Shown here in pieces: positions 28,904 through 37,129 of a stretch of 64,000 nucleotides of DNA (the first letter of the stretch is position 1; each line of letters starts with the position of its first letter). The DNA is from Nitrospira sp. ND1 (GTDB lineage: Bacteria > Nitrospirota > Nitrospiria > Nitrospirales > Nitrospiraceae): the NCBI RefSeq assembly GCF_900170025.1, contig NZ_FWEX01000006.1:1263089-1327088 (forward strand), read 5' to 3'. Both the position numbers and the translations under genes were made by a program. Under the pieces are notes generated by a model. The model was not told the origin of the DNA, did not search any database, and saw only the letters and a list, made by a program, of their open reading frames with translations.

Positions 28904-29278
28904 TCACCACTTCATCACCTCCAGACTCACCTGTTGGAATCCAAGTCCACGGATGCGATCGACGACGGCGACAAATCGTTCCAGTCGGGTGACCTTGTCT
29001 GCCCTGACCAGGACAGGAGATTGGCGTGAATGGGTTGCCAGGGCAGTATCCAGTTGTTCGTCGGTGATGGCCCGATCCTCCACGAAGACCGTGCCCTCTG
29101 CCGTGACCGTCACGACAATCGGCCGGTCCTGCCGGTCGCTCGAAGTCGAGGCTTTGGCAAGATTGACCGGGATCTGTCCCGTCGTGATGAACGTCGCGGT
29201 GGTCAGCACGATCACGAGCAGCACCAGCATGATATCGACCAGCGGAATCACATTGATTTGATCGACCTCACGCTCCAT
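28904..29278 (-). CDS. exbD: ExbD/TolR-family proton-channel protein
   Basis: 124 aa. One TM helix (about 10-34) with the conserved Asp in INVIPLVDIMLVLLVIV, followed by the periplasmic ExbD domain (GQIPVNLAKAS... RADKVTRLERFVAVVDRIRGLGF). Partner of ExbB in energising TonB. Its ATG lies inside the end of exbB (11-bp overlap). The TonB gene itself is 15 kb away at 43.9-45.0 kb. Confidence 0.93.
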   Translation of the reverse strand: MEREVDQINVIPLVDIMLVLLVIVLTTATFITTGQIPVNLAKASTSSDRQDRPIVVTVTAEGTVFVEDRAITDEQLDTALATHSRQSPVLVRADKVTRLERFVAVVDRIRGLGFQQVSLEVMKW

Positions 29279-29699
29279 GGTACGCCTTGTACTGCGCGAG
29301 CAGCTCGCTGACGCGCCGCCGGAGCACGTTGTTCATGACGACGCAGGGAATCGCGACGACCAGTCCTGCCGCGGTCGCCTTCAACGCGAGACTCAAGCCG
29401 ATCATGATCGTGGTGACCGCCAGCGCGCCGGACGTCCCCATCGTGTGGAACGTGAGCATGATGCCCAATACGGTGCCGAGCAGGCCGATGTAGGGTGCGT
29501 TGGCCGCCACGGTTCCGATCACCACCAGCCGTTTGGTCAACGCGATTTCACATGCGTCGAGCGACGGGTACGCATGCACATCGATCCGCCGGTAGCACAA
29601 CCACCGCTCGATCGCCACCGCCACCGCCCAGAAACTCAGCCCGATCAACAGGCCGATCACACCGTACTCCACCAGTTCCTTCATGCCTTCCACGATCAC
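29268..29699 (-). CDS. exbB: ExbB/TolQ/MotA-family proton-channel protein
   Basis: 143 aa, near the lower end of ExbB sizes. TM1 at about 13-33, and the paired C-terminal helices with APYIGLLGTVLGIMLTFHTMG and LALKATAAGLVVAIPCVVMNNVL, the ExbB signature. GTG start behind a G-rich SD. It follows the coiled-coil receptor gene by 55 bp and overlaps exbD. Together they transduce the proton-motive force to TonB. Confidence 0.92.
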   Translation of the reverse strand: MIVEGMKELVEYGVIGLLIGLSFWAVAVAIERWLCYRRIDVHAYPSLDACEIALTKRLVVIGTVAANAPYIGLLGTVLGIMLTFHTMGTSGALAVTTIMIGLSLALKATAAGLVVAIPCVVMNNVLRRRVSELLAQYKAYHGA

Positions 29700-29754
29700 C
29701 CCCCTGACGTGTGACGTCTTACCGTTCTCGTCTCACCGTTACTGGCTCCTCCTG

Positions 29755-32079
29755 CTAAAACCCCAGCGTCACGCCCGCGTAGAACGCCCGCCCGATCCCC
29801 GCGTAGAATGCCTGTTTGTTGGCATCCGCCACGCTGTCGGCCACCGGCGTGGCCCACGCGACATAGGCCTTGTCGAAGATATTGTCTAGTTCCACATACG
29901 TCTTAATAAACTTGATGTAGCGGTTGTTGTGGGTGCGGTAGTAATGGTGCGCGTTGGCATTGAACAGGACATAGGAGGGAGCGCCGAGCGTATTGTTGTT
30001 ATTGACGTAGAAACTGTCGATCCAACTCCCCTCGACCCAGCCGCCGAGCCCGGACGGCGTATGGTCGTAGGCCGCCTTTATGTTGAAGACATTCTTTTCC
30101 ACCGACGGAACCTGGCGTCCCGATTGATTGACCCGCGTCACGACCCCGCCGGTCCCGAATTGATCGACGAACCGAATGTACTGACTATCCATGTGCGTAT
30201 AGGCACCGGTGAGTCGCAGTCCTTCCAAAGGCATCCAACGCCAACCGAGTTCGATACCACGATATTGGGACTCCTTCGCATTGACGGCGAAATTGCCGGC
30301 CGTCGTCGGCGTGATCGGCACACTTTGCGTAATGATTTCGTCTTTAAAGAAGGTCCAGAACCCGACCGCTTCGACCCAGAGGGTGGGCGTCAGTTGCGTG
30401 TTGGTGCCGATTTCGACATTGAAGTTCTTTTGCGGCTTGACGTTATTGTTGAAGCCGGGATTGCCGTCCAGGCCCACCGTCATATTGCTGAACTGCGGGA
30501 TGCCATACCCCACGGATGCACGCGTCCAGATGTTCGTCCCCTCGTTCAGCCGGTAGGTGAGGGAGATGTCGGGAGCCCAGTTGTCGAACGACCGGTTGAC
30601 GCCGACGGTGCTGGTGAGCGTGCTGGTCGTGGTCGTCGCGGAAAAATTGTTGACGAAGCCGGAGATATCCGAGCGTTCATAACCCAAGCCCACCGCCAGG
30701 ATCCATTTCGGTGTGAATTCCAATTCTTCGCGAAACCTCCCTCCGATGTTGCGCACCGAGAAGCGGTTCTGCTGAGTCACCGGCCCGAACGCCCCGGACC
30801 CATTGTTGAGATTGAGATTATTCACCCCTTCCTGTTCGAGATAGTTGGCGAAGAACCCGAGGTAACTCTTCAAGGGCATGCTGCCGAGTTTTCCGTCGTG
30901 CCGCAGGTCCGTATAGTGTTTGAAGCTCGGGTTGACGGTGGTACCGACCGGCTGGTTGATATCCTTCACGTGATAATCGGCCTCTGTCGTCAGCACCGTA
31001 TTGGCGTCGATTTGTCGCTCGTAGATGGCGCCCACCATCGTCAAGCGGTCGCGTAGCTTTTGCCCCAATGTGACCGGATTGGTCGTCGAAGTACCGCCCA
31101 TTTGTCTTGGGTTCGCCCTGAATTGGCTGAGGGTCAGACGAGTGGGAAATTTCTCATCCTCGTCGACATTGACCGCTTTCACATACAACGTCTGGCGGTC
31201 GTCGATGCGGTACCGGATATTGAGATTGACCGTGGACATCCAATATTGGCTATGGTCTCGCCACCCGTCCTCACGCTGATAACTCGAAAACAACGCGATG
31301 TCCAAATTGCCGTATTCCTTTCCGATCGCAATTGCCTGTTTGTGATAGCCATATGATCCGGCCGTGACGAACGTTTCCACCCCGTCGATATCCCTGCCGC
31401 GCCTGGTCCGGAGATGCACCATCCCACCCAGCGCATAGTTGTCGTACAACGACGATGACGGTCCACGCCGCACCTCGATGCTCCGGAGGAACCAGGGATC
31501 ATGGAGTTCGGGCCGCGCCGTGCCGTCGGGCTGCGTCACGGAAAAGCCGTCTTCGTACATTTTGATGTTGCGAACGCAGCAGCCGGTCTTGTTGCCCGAC
31601 CCACGAATCGAGAGATTTACCTCGCGCCCGCCATGTTCCTGCCGGGGCACAATGCCGGGTATCGATTCCAGCGATTCCCGGAGATGCCGGGTCGGCTGCG
31701 ATTCGTGTTCGCTCCGGTCCGTCGAAGACTGCGTTACCCCAGTCGGCCGGCTCTCGACCCGCTGGCTCATCACCCGGATGTCGGTCAAGGCGATTTCCGG
31801 GACTGTTCCCGGCGGTCCTTCCGCCTGCTGTTCTTGGATCACACTCGGCTCGGGCGCTTGCCGCCCTCTCGCCCTGCGCATGTCTTTGACTTCTTCTAGT
31901 TGGTCGATGATCCCCTTCAGCTTTTGCTTTAGCGCCTGTTCGCGCTGATCCAGTACAGCCTCTTCTACAACCTCTTCGCCTCCGCTCGACACTTCCGCCG
32001 CGCGGGCAGGATGAGGCCCCGAACCTATCTGCATAAAAGTGAGACCCAGTATGACGATAACCCATCGGAACAATGACAT
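29755..32079 (-). CDS. TonB-dependent receptor with N-terminal periplasmic coiled coil
   Basis: 774 aa from ATG 32079 (AAGGGAG upstream). Signal peptide (about 1-27), a Glu/Lys/Gln-rich coiled coil (about 35-72), linker, then the plug (ESQPTRHLRESLESIPGIVPR, VNLSIRGSGNKTGCCVRNIKMYEDGF, IEVRRGPSSSLYDNYALGGMVHLRTRRG). The barrel ends in VTLGF. Plug contains a GCC pair not present in its paralog at 38.9-41.2 kb. The coiled-coil insert is unusual in receptors. It follows RxPP type B3 and precedes exbB-exbD, suggesting one transcript. Confidence 0.92.
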   Translation of the reverse strand: MSLFRWVIVILGLTFMQIGSGPHPARAAEVSSGGEEVVEEAVLDQREQALKQKLKGIIDQLEEVKDMRRARGRQAPEPSVIQEQQAEGPPGTVPEIALTDIRVMSQRVESRPTGVTQSSTDRSEHESQPTRHLRESLESIPGIVPRQEHGGREVNLSIRGSGNKTGCCVRNIKMYEDGFSVTQPDGTARPELHDPWFLRSIEVRRGPSSSLYDNYALGGMVHLRTRRGRDIDGVETFVTAGSYGYHKQAIAIGKEYGNLDIALFSSYQREDGWRDHSQYWMSTVNLNIRYRIDDRQTLYVKAVNVDEDEKFPTRLTLSQFRANPRQMGGTSTTNPVTLGQKLRDRLTMVGAIYERQIDANTVLTTEADYHVKDINQPVGTTVNPSFKHYTDLRHDGKLGSMPLKSYLGFFANYLEQEGVNNLNLNNGSGAFGPVTQQNRFSVRNIGGRFREELEFTPKWILAVGLGYERSDISGFVNNFSATTTTSTLTSTVGVNRSFDNWAPDISLTYRLNEGTNIWTRASVGYGIPQFSNMTVGLDGNPGFNNNVKPQKNFNVEIGTNTQLTPTLWVEAVGFWTFFKDEIITQSVPITPTTAGNFAVNAKESQYRGIELGWRWMPLEGLRLTGAYTHMDSQYIRFVDQFGTGGVVTRVNQSGRQVPSVEKNVFNIKAAYDHTPSGLGGWVEGSWIDSFYVNNNNTLGAPSYVLFNANAHHYYRTHNNRYIKFIKTYVELDNIFDKAYVAWATPVADSVADANKQAFYAGIGRAFYAGVTLGF

Positions 32080-32172
32080 GACTTTATGCTCCCTTTGCGC
32101 AAGGACGCGCCCGGCACCCAGGGGGCAGGACAACGTCCGCAAGCCAGAGTCGAGGACATGGAGAGGCGATCG

Positions 32173-32508
32173 TCACGACGCGAGGGGAGCCGGAGGAGCA
32201 CGTGAACGAATCACGGAAGAACGGGAATGGGCGCTCGGGGAAAAGCGCGTCTCTGCCCCGATCGCTGCCGAGACAACCGGTGCATCCGGAGGCATGTCCG
32301 GGACTAGTCCCGTGTCGGCTTGGCTCTGGCAGACCGCGCTACAGGGAAGGGCATGGGCTGTGTCGTGGGAATGGGTCTGTGAACCCGGTACGGGAACAAG
32401 ACCCGTGCCGACGCAGACCGGGGAGGCAGCCAGGACAAGGGCGTAGAGGACGACGAACAGCCCTGTCCCGATACGACACTGCCCGCTCCCTCGAACCACT
32501 GCTTTCAT
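32173..32508 (-). CDS. RxPP small exported Cys/His protein, type B (B3)
   Basis: 111 aa. Hydrophobic N-terminal segment (LFVVLYALVLAASPVCVG), a His-containing stretch (SQTHSHDTAHALPCSAVC) and a C-terminal RSRAPP. The Cys pair is CSAVC rather than the CxWxC of the other type B proteins. Start at 32508 lies only about 10 bp below the -10 box, so the mRNA may be almost leaderless, in keeping with the lack of an SD. It precedes the coiled-coil receptor by 93 bp. Confidence 0.58.
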   Translation of the reverse strand: MKAVVRGSGQCRIGTGLFVVLYALVLAASPVCVGTGLVPVPGSQTHSHDTAHALPCSAVCQSQADTGLVPDMPPDAPVVSAAIGAETRFSPSAHSRSSVIRSRAPPAPLAS

Positions 32509-32517
32509 AGCGGCGGC

Positions 32518-32570
32518 AGTGTAATGGGGGGGGGCCGGAGCTGTCTACCGACGGATACCTATGGATGCTC
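32518..32570 (-). promoter_or_regulatory. Degenerate regulon promoter for B3-receptor-exbBD
   Basis: Minus strand: TCGAGC-n4-ATAGGTA-n7-GTAGACA. -35 TAGACA at 32542-32547, spacer 18 bp, -10 TACACT at 32518-32523. Upstream boxes are weaker than in the other copies but keep the same spacing. Confidence 0.5.
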
Positions 32571-32585
32571 GACCGTGAGGCAGAT

Positions 32586-34559
32586 TCATTCGAGGTGGGA
32601 CTTCAGAAATTGTTCCAGTTCCGTAAACACCTGCAGGCGGTCCTGTTCCCGACTCAGCGTCTGATCGGCGAAGGGAAGTTCCACGTATCGATAGGTCGTG
32701 ACGTTGGCCGCTTTCAGCGCCTCGGCCATGTCTCGACCATGCGACACCGGCACCGCCCGGTCCATGGCGCCGTGCATCAGGAGCAGCGGGGTGCGAATCT
32801 CCTTCGCATGAAAGACCGGCGAGGTATCGCGCAGCCGCTCACGGTCGGTCCACCAAGAGCCGACACGCATTTCGGCCATCGGTTTCTGATTCAAATACCA
32901 ACGGCTATCAGATACGACCTGCGACAAGTCCGTCACCCCGCCCAGGCTGACGGCGCAGCGATAGAGATCCGGCGTCTTCACGGCGCCCATCAGGGCGGCA
33001 TACCCTCCATAGCCCGATCCGACGATACAGATACGGTTGGCATTGGCGATGCCGGAGCGGATGGCGTACTGCACCGCATCGGTCAGGTCGTCCTGCATCT
33101 CCAAGCCCCAGCGTTGAAATCCGGCACGCAGAAATTCGTCTCCATACCCTTCGGTTCCTCGAAAGCGAGGCTCCAGCACGGCCCAACCGCGACTGACAAA
33201 CCACTGCGTCCAATAATTGTATGCACCTGGCGATCGCGAGGCAGGGCCGCCATGAGGGAATAGAATCATCGGAAGTTGGCGCGGGTCCCGATCCTTGGGA
33301 ACGGTCAGGAAGACCTGCAACTCCTTGCCGTCCCGCGCCGTCACATAGGTCGTAGTAGGAGCAGACAGCGCGGCCGTCTCCAGATCGGGGTACGACCTGC
33401 CGAGCAATACCATCCGCCCGTCGTGTTCATCGAAGAGCGACCATTGCGGAGGATGCGCCGCGCCGCTCGATTTCACGATGTGAAGCCGGCCGTCGTCGCT
33501 GCTGCTGTGAATCACATTGACGCGCCCTGGAATCGCCCGATCGATGCGGGCCTGCAGCCGCTGCGCGTCGAAGTCCCAAAACAAAACCCGCTCGTCCGCC
33601 GCGCTGTAGCGGACCCCGACTACTTTCTTACGTCCAGGCGCATACACCAACTCGCCGGTTAAATCACGCTTCGCATCGGCGACAACGAGGAGACGGTCCA
33701 CTCGACGATCGACGACGTTCATTTTGAAGATGGCCGCCTTGCCCTGATGCTGATCTCTCACATAGAGCCAGTCCGGGTCGGCATCGAAGGCCAAGGGCAA
33801 CATTCCGGTTTCTTTCGCCAGGTCATACTCCCCCAACTCACGCCAGAGCGTGGATTCCGGCACCTTGTAAATCACCCGCACGGTGGTGCCGAATTGGCCG
33901 ACTCCGACCCTCAACCGGCCTTCGCGATCGGCTATCCACTGCAACACATTCCGTGGCCCTGGCTGTAGACCTGGATTGGTCTGCACCAGCGTCCGCTCGC
34001 CGGAATAGATATCCACTTTATATACATCAGGAGAGTTCGGACGCTCCAGGTCAAGCGCAATCAAGACATGCCTGGGATCGCCGGGAATGGTGCCCACCAG
34101 GCGATCCTGGAATTGAGGAAAGTGCTTTTTCCCGAAGATCGAAGGAAAGGAACTCACCCTGAGGAGATTGCCGTTCTGTTGCGTTCCATCCCGGTTCACT
34201 GCCAACAGTCTGGTTTCCTGCGAATCGACACCCTCACGCGAATCGGCAAAACGCACGCTGACCAACACCCGTTCCTCATTGGCCCATCGGAACCAGGTAA
34301 TGACATATTCCTGGTTGTCCGTTGTGACGACGCGATGCGCATCCTGCCCCGTGACGGTTTGGGTGTCCAGATAGGTCTTTCCCTCGTGGTGGCGAAGCAC
34401 GGCCAGGTGCCGACCCGAGGGAGAGAGTTGGATGGAGGCGATACGGGGAAGTGAGGCGAAGGCTTCGACAGGTGGAGGCCCGGAGCTGGAATCGGCATAG
34501 ACCGGTACCACGCTCCAGACAAGCACAAAAAAAATGAAAAGTCCGTACATGGCCGGCAC
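32586..34559 (-). CDS. S9 (prolyl oligopeptidase)-family protein with degenerate catalytic triad
   Basis: 657 aa, signal peptide (about 1-22), beta-propeller-like N-terminal region, and a C-terminal alpha/beta-hydrolase domain (about 410-657). In active S9 enzymes the elbow reads G-x-S-Y-G-G; here it is CIVGSGYGGYAAL, so the nucleophile position (516) is Gly and a Ser stands one residue earlier. The acid is kept (Asp600, HGAMDRAVP). The His position reads Gln633 (ELPFADQTLSREQ). Probably inactive or altered. It precedes the promoter of the B3 cassette and follows the receptor terminator at 34.7 kb. Confidence 0.85.
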   Translation of the reverse strand: MPAMYGLFIFFVLVWSVVPVYADSSSGPPPVEAFASLPRIASIQLSPSGRHLAVLRHHEGKTYLDTQTVTGQDAHRVVTTDNQEYVITWFRWANEERVLVSVRFADSREGVDSQETRLLAVNRDGTQQNGNLLRVSSFPSIFGKKHFPQFQDRLVGTIPGDPRHVLIALDLERPNSPDVYKVDIYSGERTLVQTNPGLQPGPRNVLQWIADREGRLRVGVGQFGTTVRVIYKVPESTLWRELGEYDLAKETGMLPLAFDADPDWLYVRDQHQGKAAIFKMNVVDRRVDRLLVVADAKRDLTGELVYAPGRKKVVGVRYSAADERVLFWDFDAQRLQARIDRAIPGRVNVIHSSSDDGRLHIVKSSGAAHPPQWSLFDEHDGRMVLLGRSYPDLETAALSAPTTTYVTARDGKELQVFLTVPKDRDPRQLPMILFPHGGPASRSPGAYNYWTQWFVSRGWAVLEPRFRGTEGYGDEFLRAGFQRWGLEMQDDLTDAVQYAIRSGIANANRICIVGSGYGGYAALMGAVKTPDLYRCAVSLGGVTDLSQVVSDSRWYLNQKPMAEMRVGSWWTDRERLRDTSPVFHAKEIRTPLLLMHGAMDRAVPVSHGRDMAEALKAANVTTYRYVELPFADQTLSREQDRLQVFTELEQFLKSHLE

Positions 34560-34719
34560 GGCCTATCCCTGAAGTTACCAGGACATGTCCATATCCGGGA
34601 ACACCCGTCGGCTTTCTTTATCCCATGTTCGGACGACGATCGTCTATCCCATTTTTCGAGCAGCATCACCCCGCCAGGAGCGATGCGTGGCTGATTCACC
34701 ACCTTTCGCGAACGGTGCA

Positions 34720-34749
34720 GCAGGAGCCCATCCGACGATGGGCCCCTGC
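34720..34749 (-). terminator. Hairpin after the receptor at 34.8-37.1 kb
   Basis: GCAGG-A-GCCCATC - CGAC - GATGGGC-C-CCTGC, a 13-bp stem with one mismatch, 44 bp beyond the receptor stop codon. Confidence 0.5.
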
Positions 34750-34792
34750 GTGCCATGCGAGCACGCTGCCTGCAGCCTGCTTCCACAGCCGG

Positions 34793-37054
34793 TTAGAATT
34801 TGTACTCGACTCCTCCAAACGCGCTGATGCCCAATCCCGCGTTGGCATACCGATTGAACTGATCGTTCACCACCACCGCGCCGGCATAGGTCTTATCGGT
34901 CAAATTACGTCCTTCGGCAAAGAGCGTCCAGTGTTCATCGACGTTCCATCCAGAACGCAGATTGATAAGCGCATAGGAGGGGTTCTTGATGGTGTTTTGA
35001 TAGTCCGTATAAAAGCCGGACAGCGACCATTCGATATTCGGCGCGATCCACCAGCCTGACGGATGGTCGTACCGGAACTCCACGTTCAGGCTATGTTCCG
35101 GCGCGCCGGCGACCGTATTCCCATCCTTGGCGATCAGTACATTCGGACCCACCGCTCCGCCGCCCCGCACATCGTCGGTGAATTTGAAACGCGACCAGGT
35201 GTAGGCCACACGCGTCTGCAGGCTGTCCTCTCGTCCGGCTCCGCCTTGCGCGAACAGACCTTTCCCCAAGACCATCCCGCCACCGGCTTCCACGCCGGTA
35301 TGCCGCGTGCCGTTCGCATTTTGGAACGTTCCTTGGTTGTTGATGATCGAGGCCAGAATTTCCTTCTGCATTTCCAAGTTGTAGACGGTCACATCCCAGG
35401 TGTAGCGCTTGTCCGCTGATGTTCCTCGGTGACCGAGTTCCAATTGCCATGCCCGCTGAGCATCGAGGTTCAAGAAGCCTGTATTCGGCGTGCCGTTCGC
35501 ATTAACCGAGGAGAGCAACTCCAGATTGAGCGGCGCCTCATAGGCCCGGCTGGCATTGAAATACAATTGCGAGGTCGGCGTTGTGCGATACACGAACCCG
35601 ATCTTCGGGCTGATTGCATCGAAATGCTGTAACGGCCGGTTCGTGCCGGTCGGCGTGGACGGCGTATTGGGATTGAAGGGATTCCCGGCCGGCCCGAAAT
35701 TATCCACCGTCGCCTGACGCCCTGTGTAATCCCACCGGCCGCCGAGCACGATGGTGAAATCCTTGGTGGCATCAAACGCATCTTCTGCATACATCCCGAA
35801 ATACGTCGTCTTGGCCGTATAGTTCTGCGTCAGCGCCCCGATACTGCCGTTGATGTTCACGAACCGCTGCTGCCGCTGATTGCCGTATCGCGGCTGGAAT
35901 CCGGCGACGAACGAGTTGTTCTTACCGAACAACGAGTTGGAGTTCACGTACCGGAACTCACCGCCGACGTTATTGTTCTCCTGTCGGATCGTCTGAAAGA
36001 TAGGATGGTCCACATACTGGTTCGAGAAGTAGGGAATGATCTCAAAATATTGGTTCGGGGCGAACTCGTTGTGGTACGCGATTCCGATACGCTGCAAGTT
36101 ATAGTACCGCCCGTAGTTACAGACTTGGTTATTCTGATTACACGCAAAAAACGGCGGGGTGCCGGGAGGGCTCTGCCCGCCCGCCTGCTGCCGGTTTTGA
36201 AACAGCTGTCCCGTGGTCAACGATCCAGGAATGCGCTCCGCCACATTCGCCTGCAGAAAGTAGGCGCGGATCTCCTGGTGGTTGCCGAGCTGCAGGCCGA
36301 TGTTGGCATTGATGCGCTCCCGGGCCTGCTGACTGTTGTCTTGATATCCGTCCTGGCGATTGCCTGACACGCTGATGTAGTAATCCATCGTCGCGCTCAT
36401 GTTGCCCACCTGGAAGGGCTGCAAGACCTTGCCACTGGACACCTGGCCGCTCACCATGCCGAAGCTGCCGCCGAGCATCCGCATTTGCAGGGTGGAGGCG
36501 CTATACCCGGTGCGCGGCACGAAATTGATCGCGCCACCGATGCTGTTCGCGCCGTACCGCAGGGCGTTCGCGCCCTTGTAAACTTCGATACGTTCGTAGG
36601 CCAAAAGGTCGATCGATTCGAAGTCTGAAAATCCGTCGGCATCGCCGAAGAAGATTCCGTTGATGAGAATATTGATCCCGCGATGGTGAAAGTTATTGCG
36701 CAACGAGGTGCCACGAATTTGGAACTGCCCTTCATCGGCACCGAAACGCGATTGAAACCTGACACCTGGCGCGAACTGCAGCACGTCCTGCAGATTCAGC
36801 GCGCGCGATTCGGTAATCTCCTTCTCCTGGATGAGGATGTTGCTGCCGGGACGACGCGCAAATTCCCGCTTCACATCCTCGACGTTTTCAATCCGCTTGC
36901 CCTTTACCTCCACCGCATCGACCACGACAACCGGCGCCTCCTGATCCGACGGCTCCCCGGCCGCCTGCGCAACAGACGGTTCGATCCCCACCATCAAGGC
37001 CGCGGCCAGACAGGCCGCCGCCGTTCCTCTTCCCCACAAGACCACTGACTTCAT
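34793..37054 (-). CDS. TonB-dependent receptor (FecA-like plug)
   Basis: 753 aa from ATG 37054 (AGGAGGAG upstream). Signal peptide (about 1-32), TonB-box-like VVVVDAVEVKGKR, plug (LNLQDVLQFAPGVRFQSRFGADEGQFQIRGTSLRNN, YERIEVYKGANALRYGANSIGGAINFVPRTG), barrel ending GGVEYKF. Loops are Asn/Gln/Tyr-rich with a Cys pair (FFACNQNNQVCNYG). Plug wording resembles FecA-like ferric-citrate receptors, but the ligand is inferred only. It lies downstream of the amidohydrolase gene by 75 bp, so it may be co-transcribed with it. Confidence 0.92.
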   Translation of the reverse strand: MKSVVLWGRGTAAACLAAALMVGIEPSVAQAAGEPSDQEAPVVVVDAVEVKGKRIENVEDVKREFARRPGSNILIQEKEITESRALNLQDVLQFAPGVRFQSRFGADEGQFQIRGTSLRNNFHHRGINILINGIFFGDADGFSDFESIDLLAYERIEVYKGANALRYGANSIGGAINFVPRTGYSASTLQMRMLGGSFGMVSGQVSSGKVLQPFQVGNMSATMDYYISVSGNRQDGYQDNSQQARERINANIGLQLGNHQEIRAYFLQANVAERIPGSLTTGQLFQNRQQAGGQSPPGTPPFFACNQNNQVCNYGRYYNLQRIGIAYHNEFAPNQYFEIIPYFSNQYVDHPIFQTIRQENNNVGGEFRYVNSNSLFGKNNSFVAGFQPRYGNQRQQRFVNINGSIGALTQNYTAKTTYFGMYAEDAFDATKDFTIVLGGRWDYTGRQATVDNFGPAGNPFNPNTPSTPTGTNRPLQHFDAISPKIGFVYRTTPTSQLYFNASRAYEAPLNLELLSSVNANGTPNTGFLNLDAQRAWQLELGHRGTSADKRYTWDVTVYNLEMQKEILASIINNQGTFQNANGTRHTGVEAGGGMVLGKGLFAQGGAGREDSLQTRVAYTWSRFKFTDDVRGGGAVGPNVLIAKDGNTVAGAPEHSLNVEFRYDHPSGWWIAPNIEWSLSGFYTDYQNTIKNPSYALINLRSGWNVDEHWTLFAEGRNLTDKTYAGAVVVNDQFNRYANAGLGISAFGGVEYKF

Positions 37055-37129
37055 CGCTCGACTCCTCCTGCGCAAATAAATAAAAAAGACACGATCATAT
37101 CGACTGACCGGTCCAGGCCGCCTGACGTG

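Noticed and set aside
8351-32570. CRISPR or iteron array from the GTCTAC...GCTACA repeats
   Set aside because: Copies are kilobases apart, one per gene cluster, and each fits a promoter with a -10 box; there are no spacers or cas genes.
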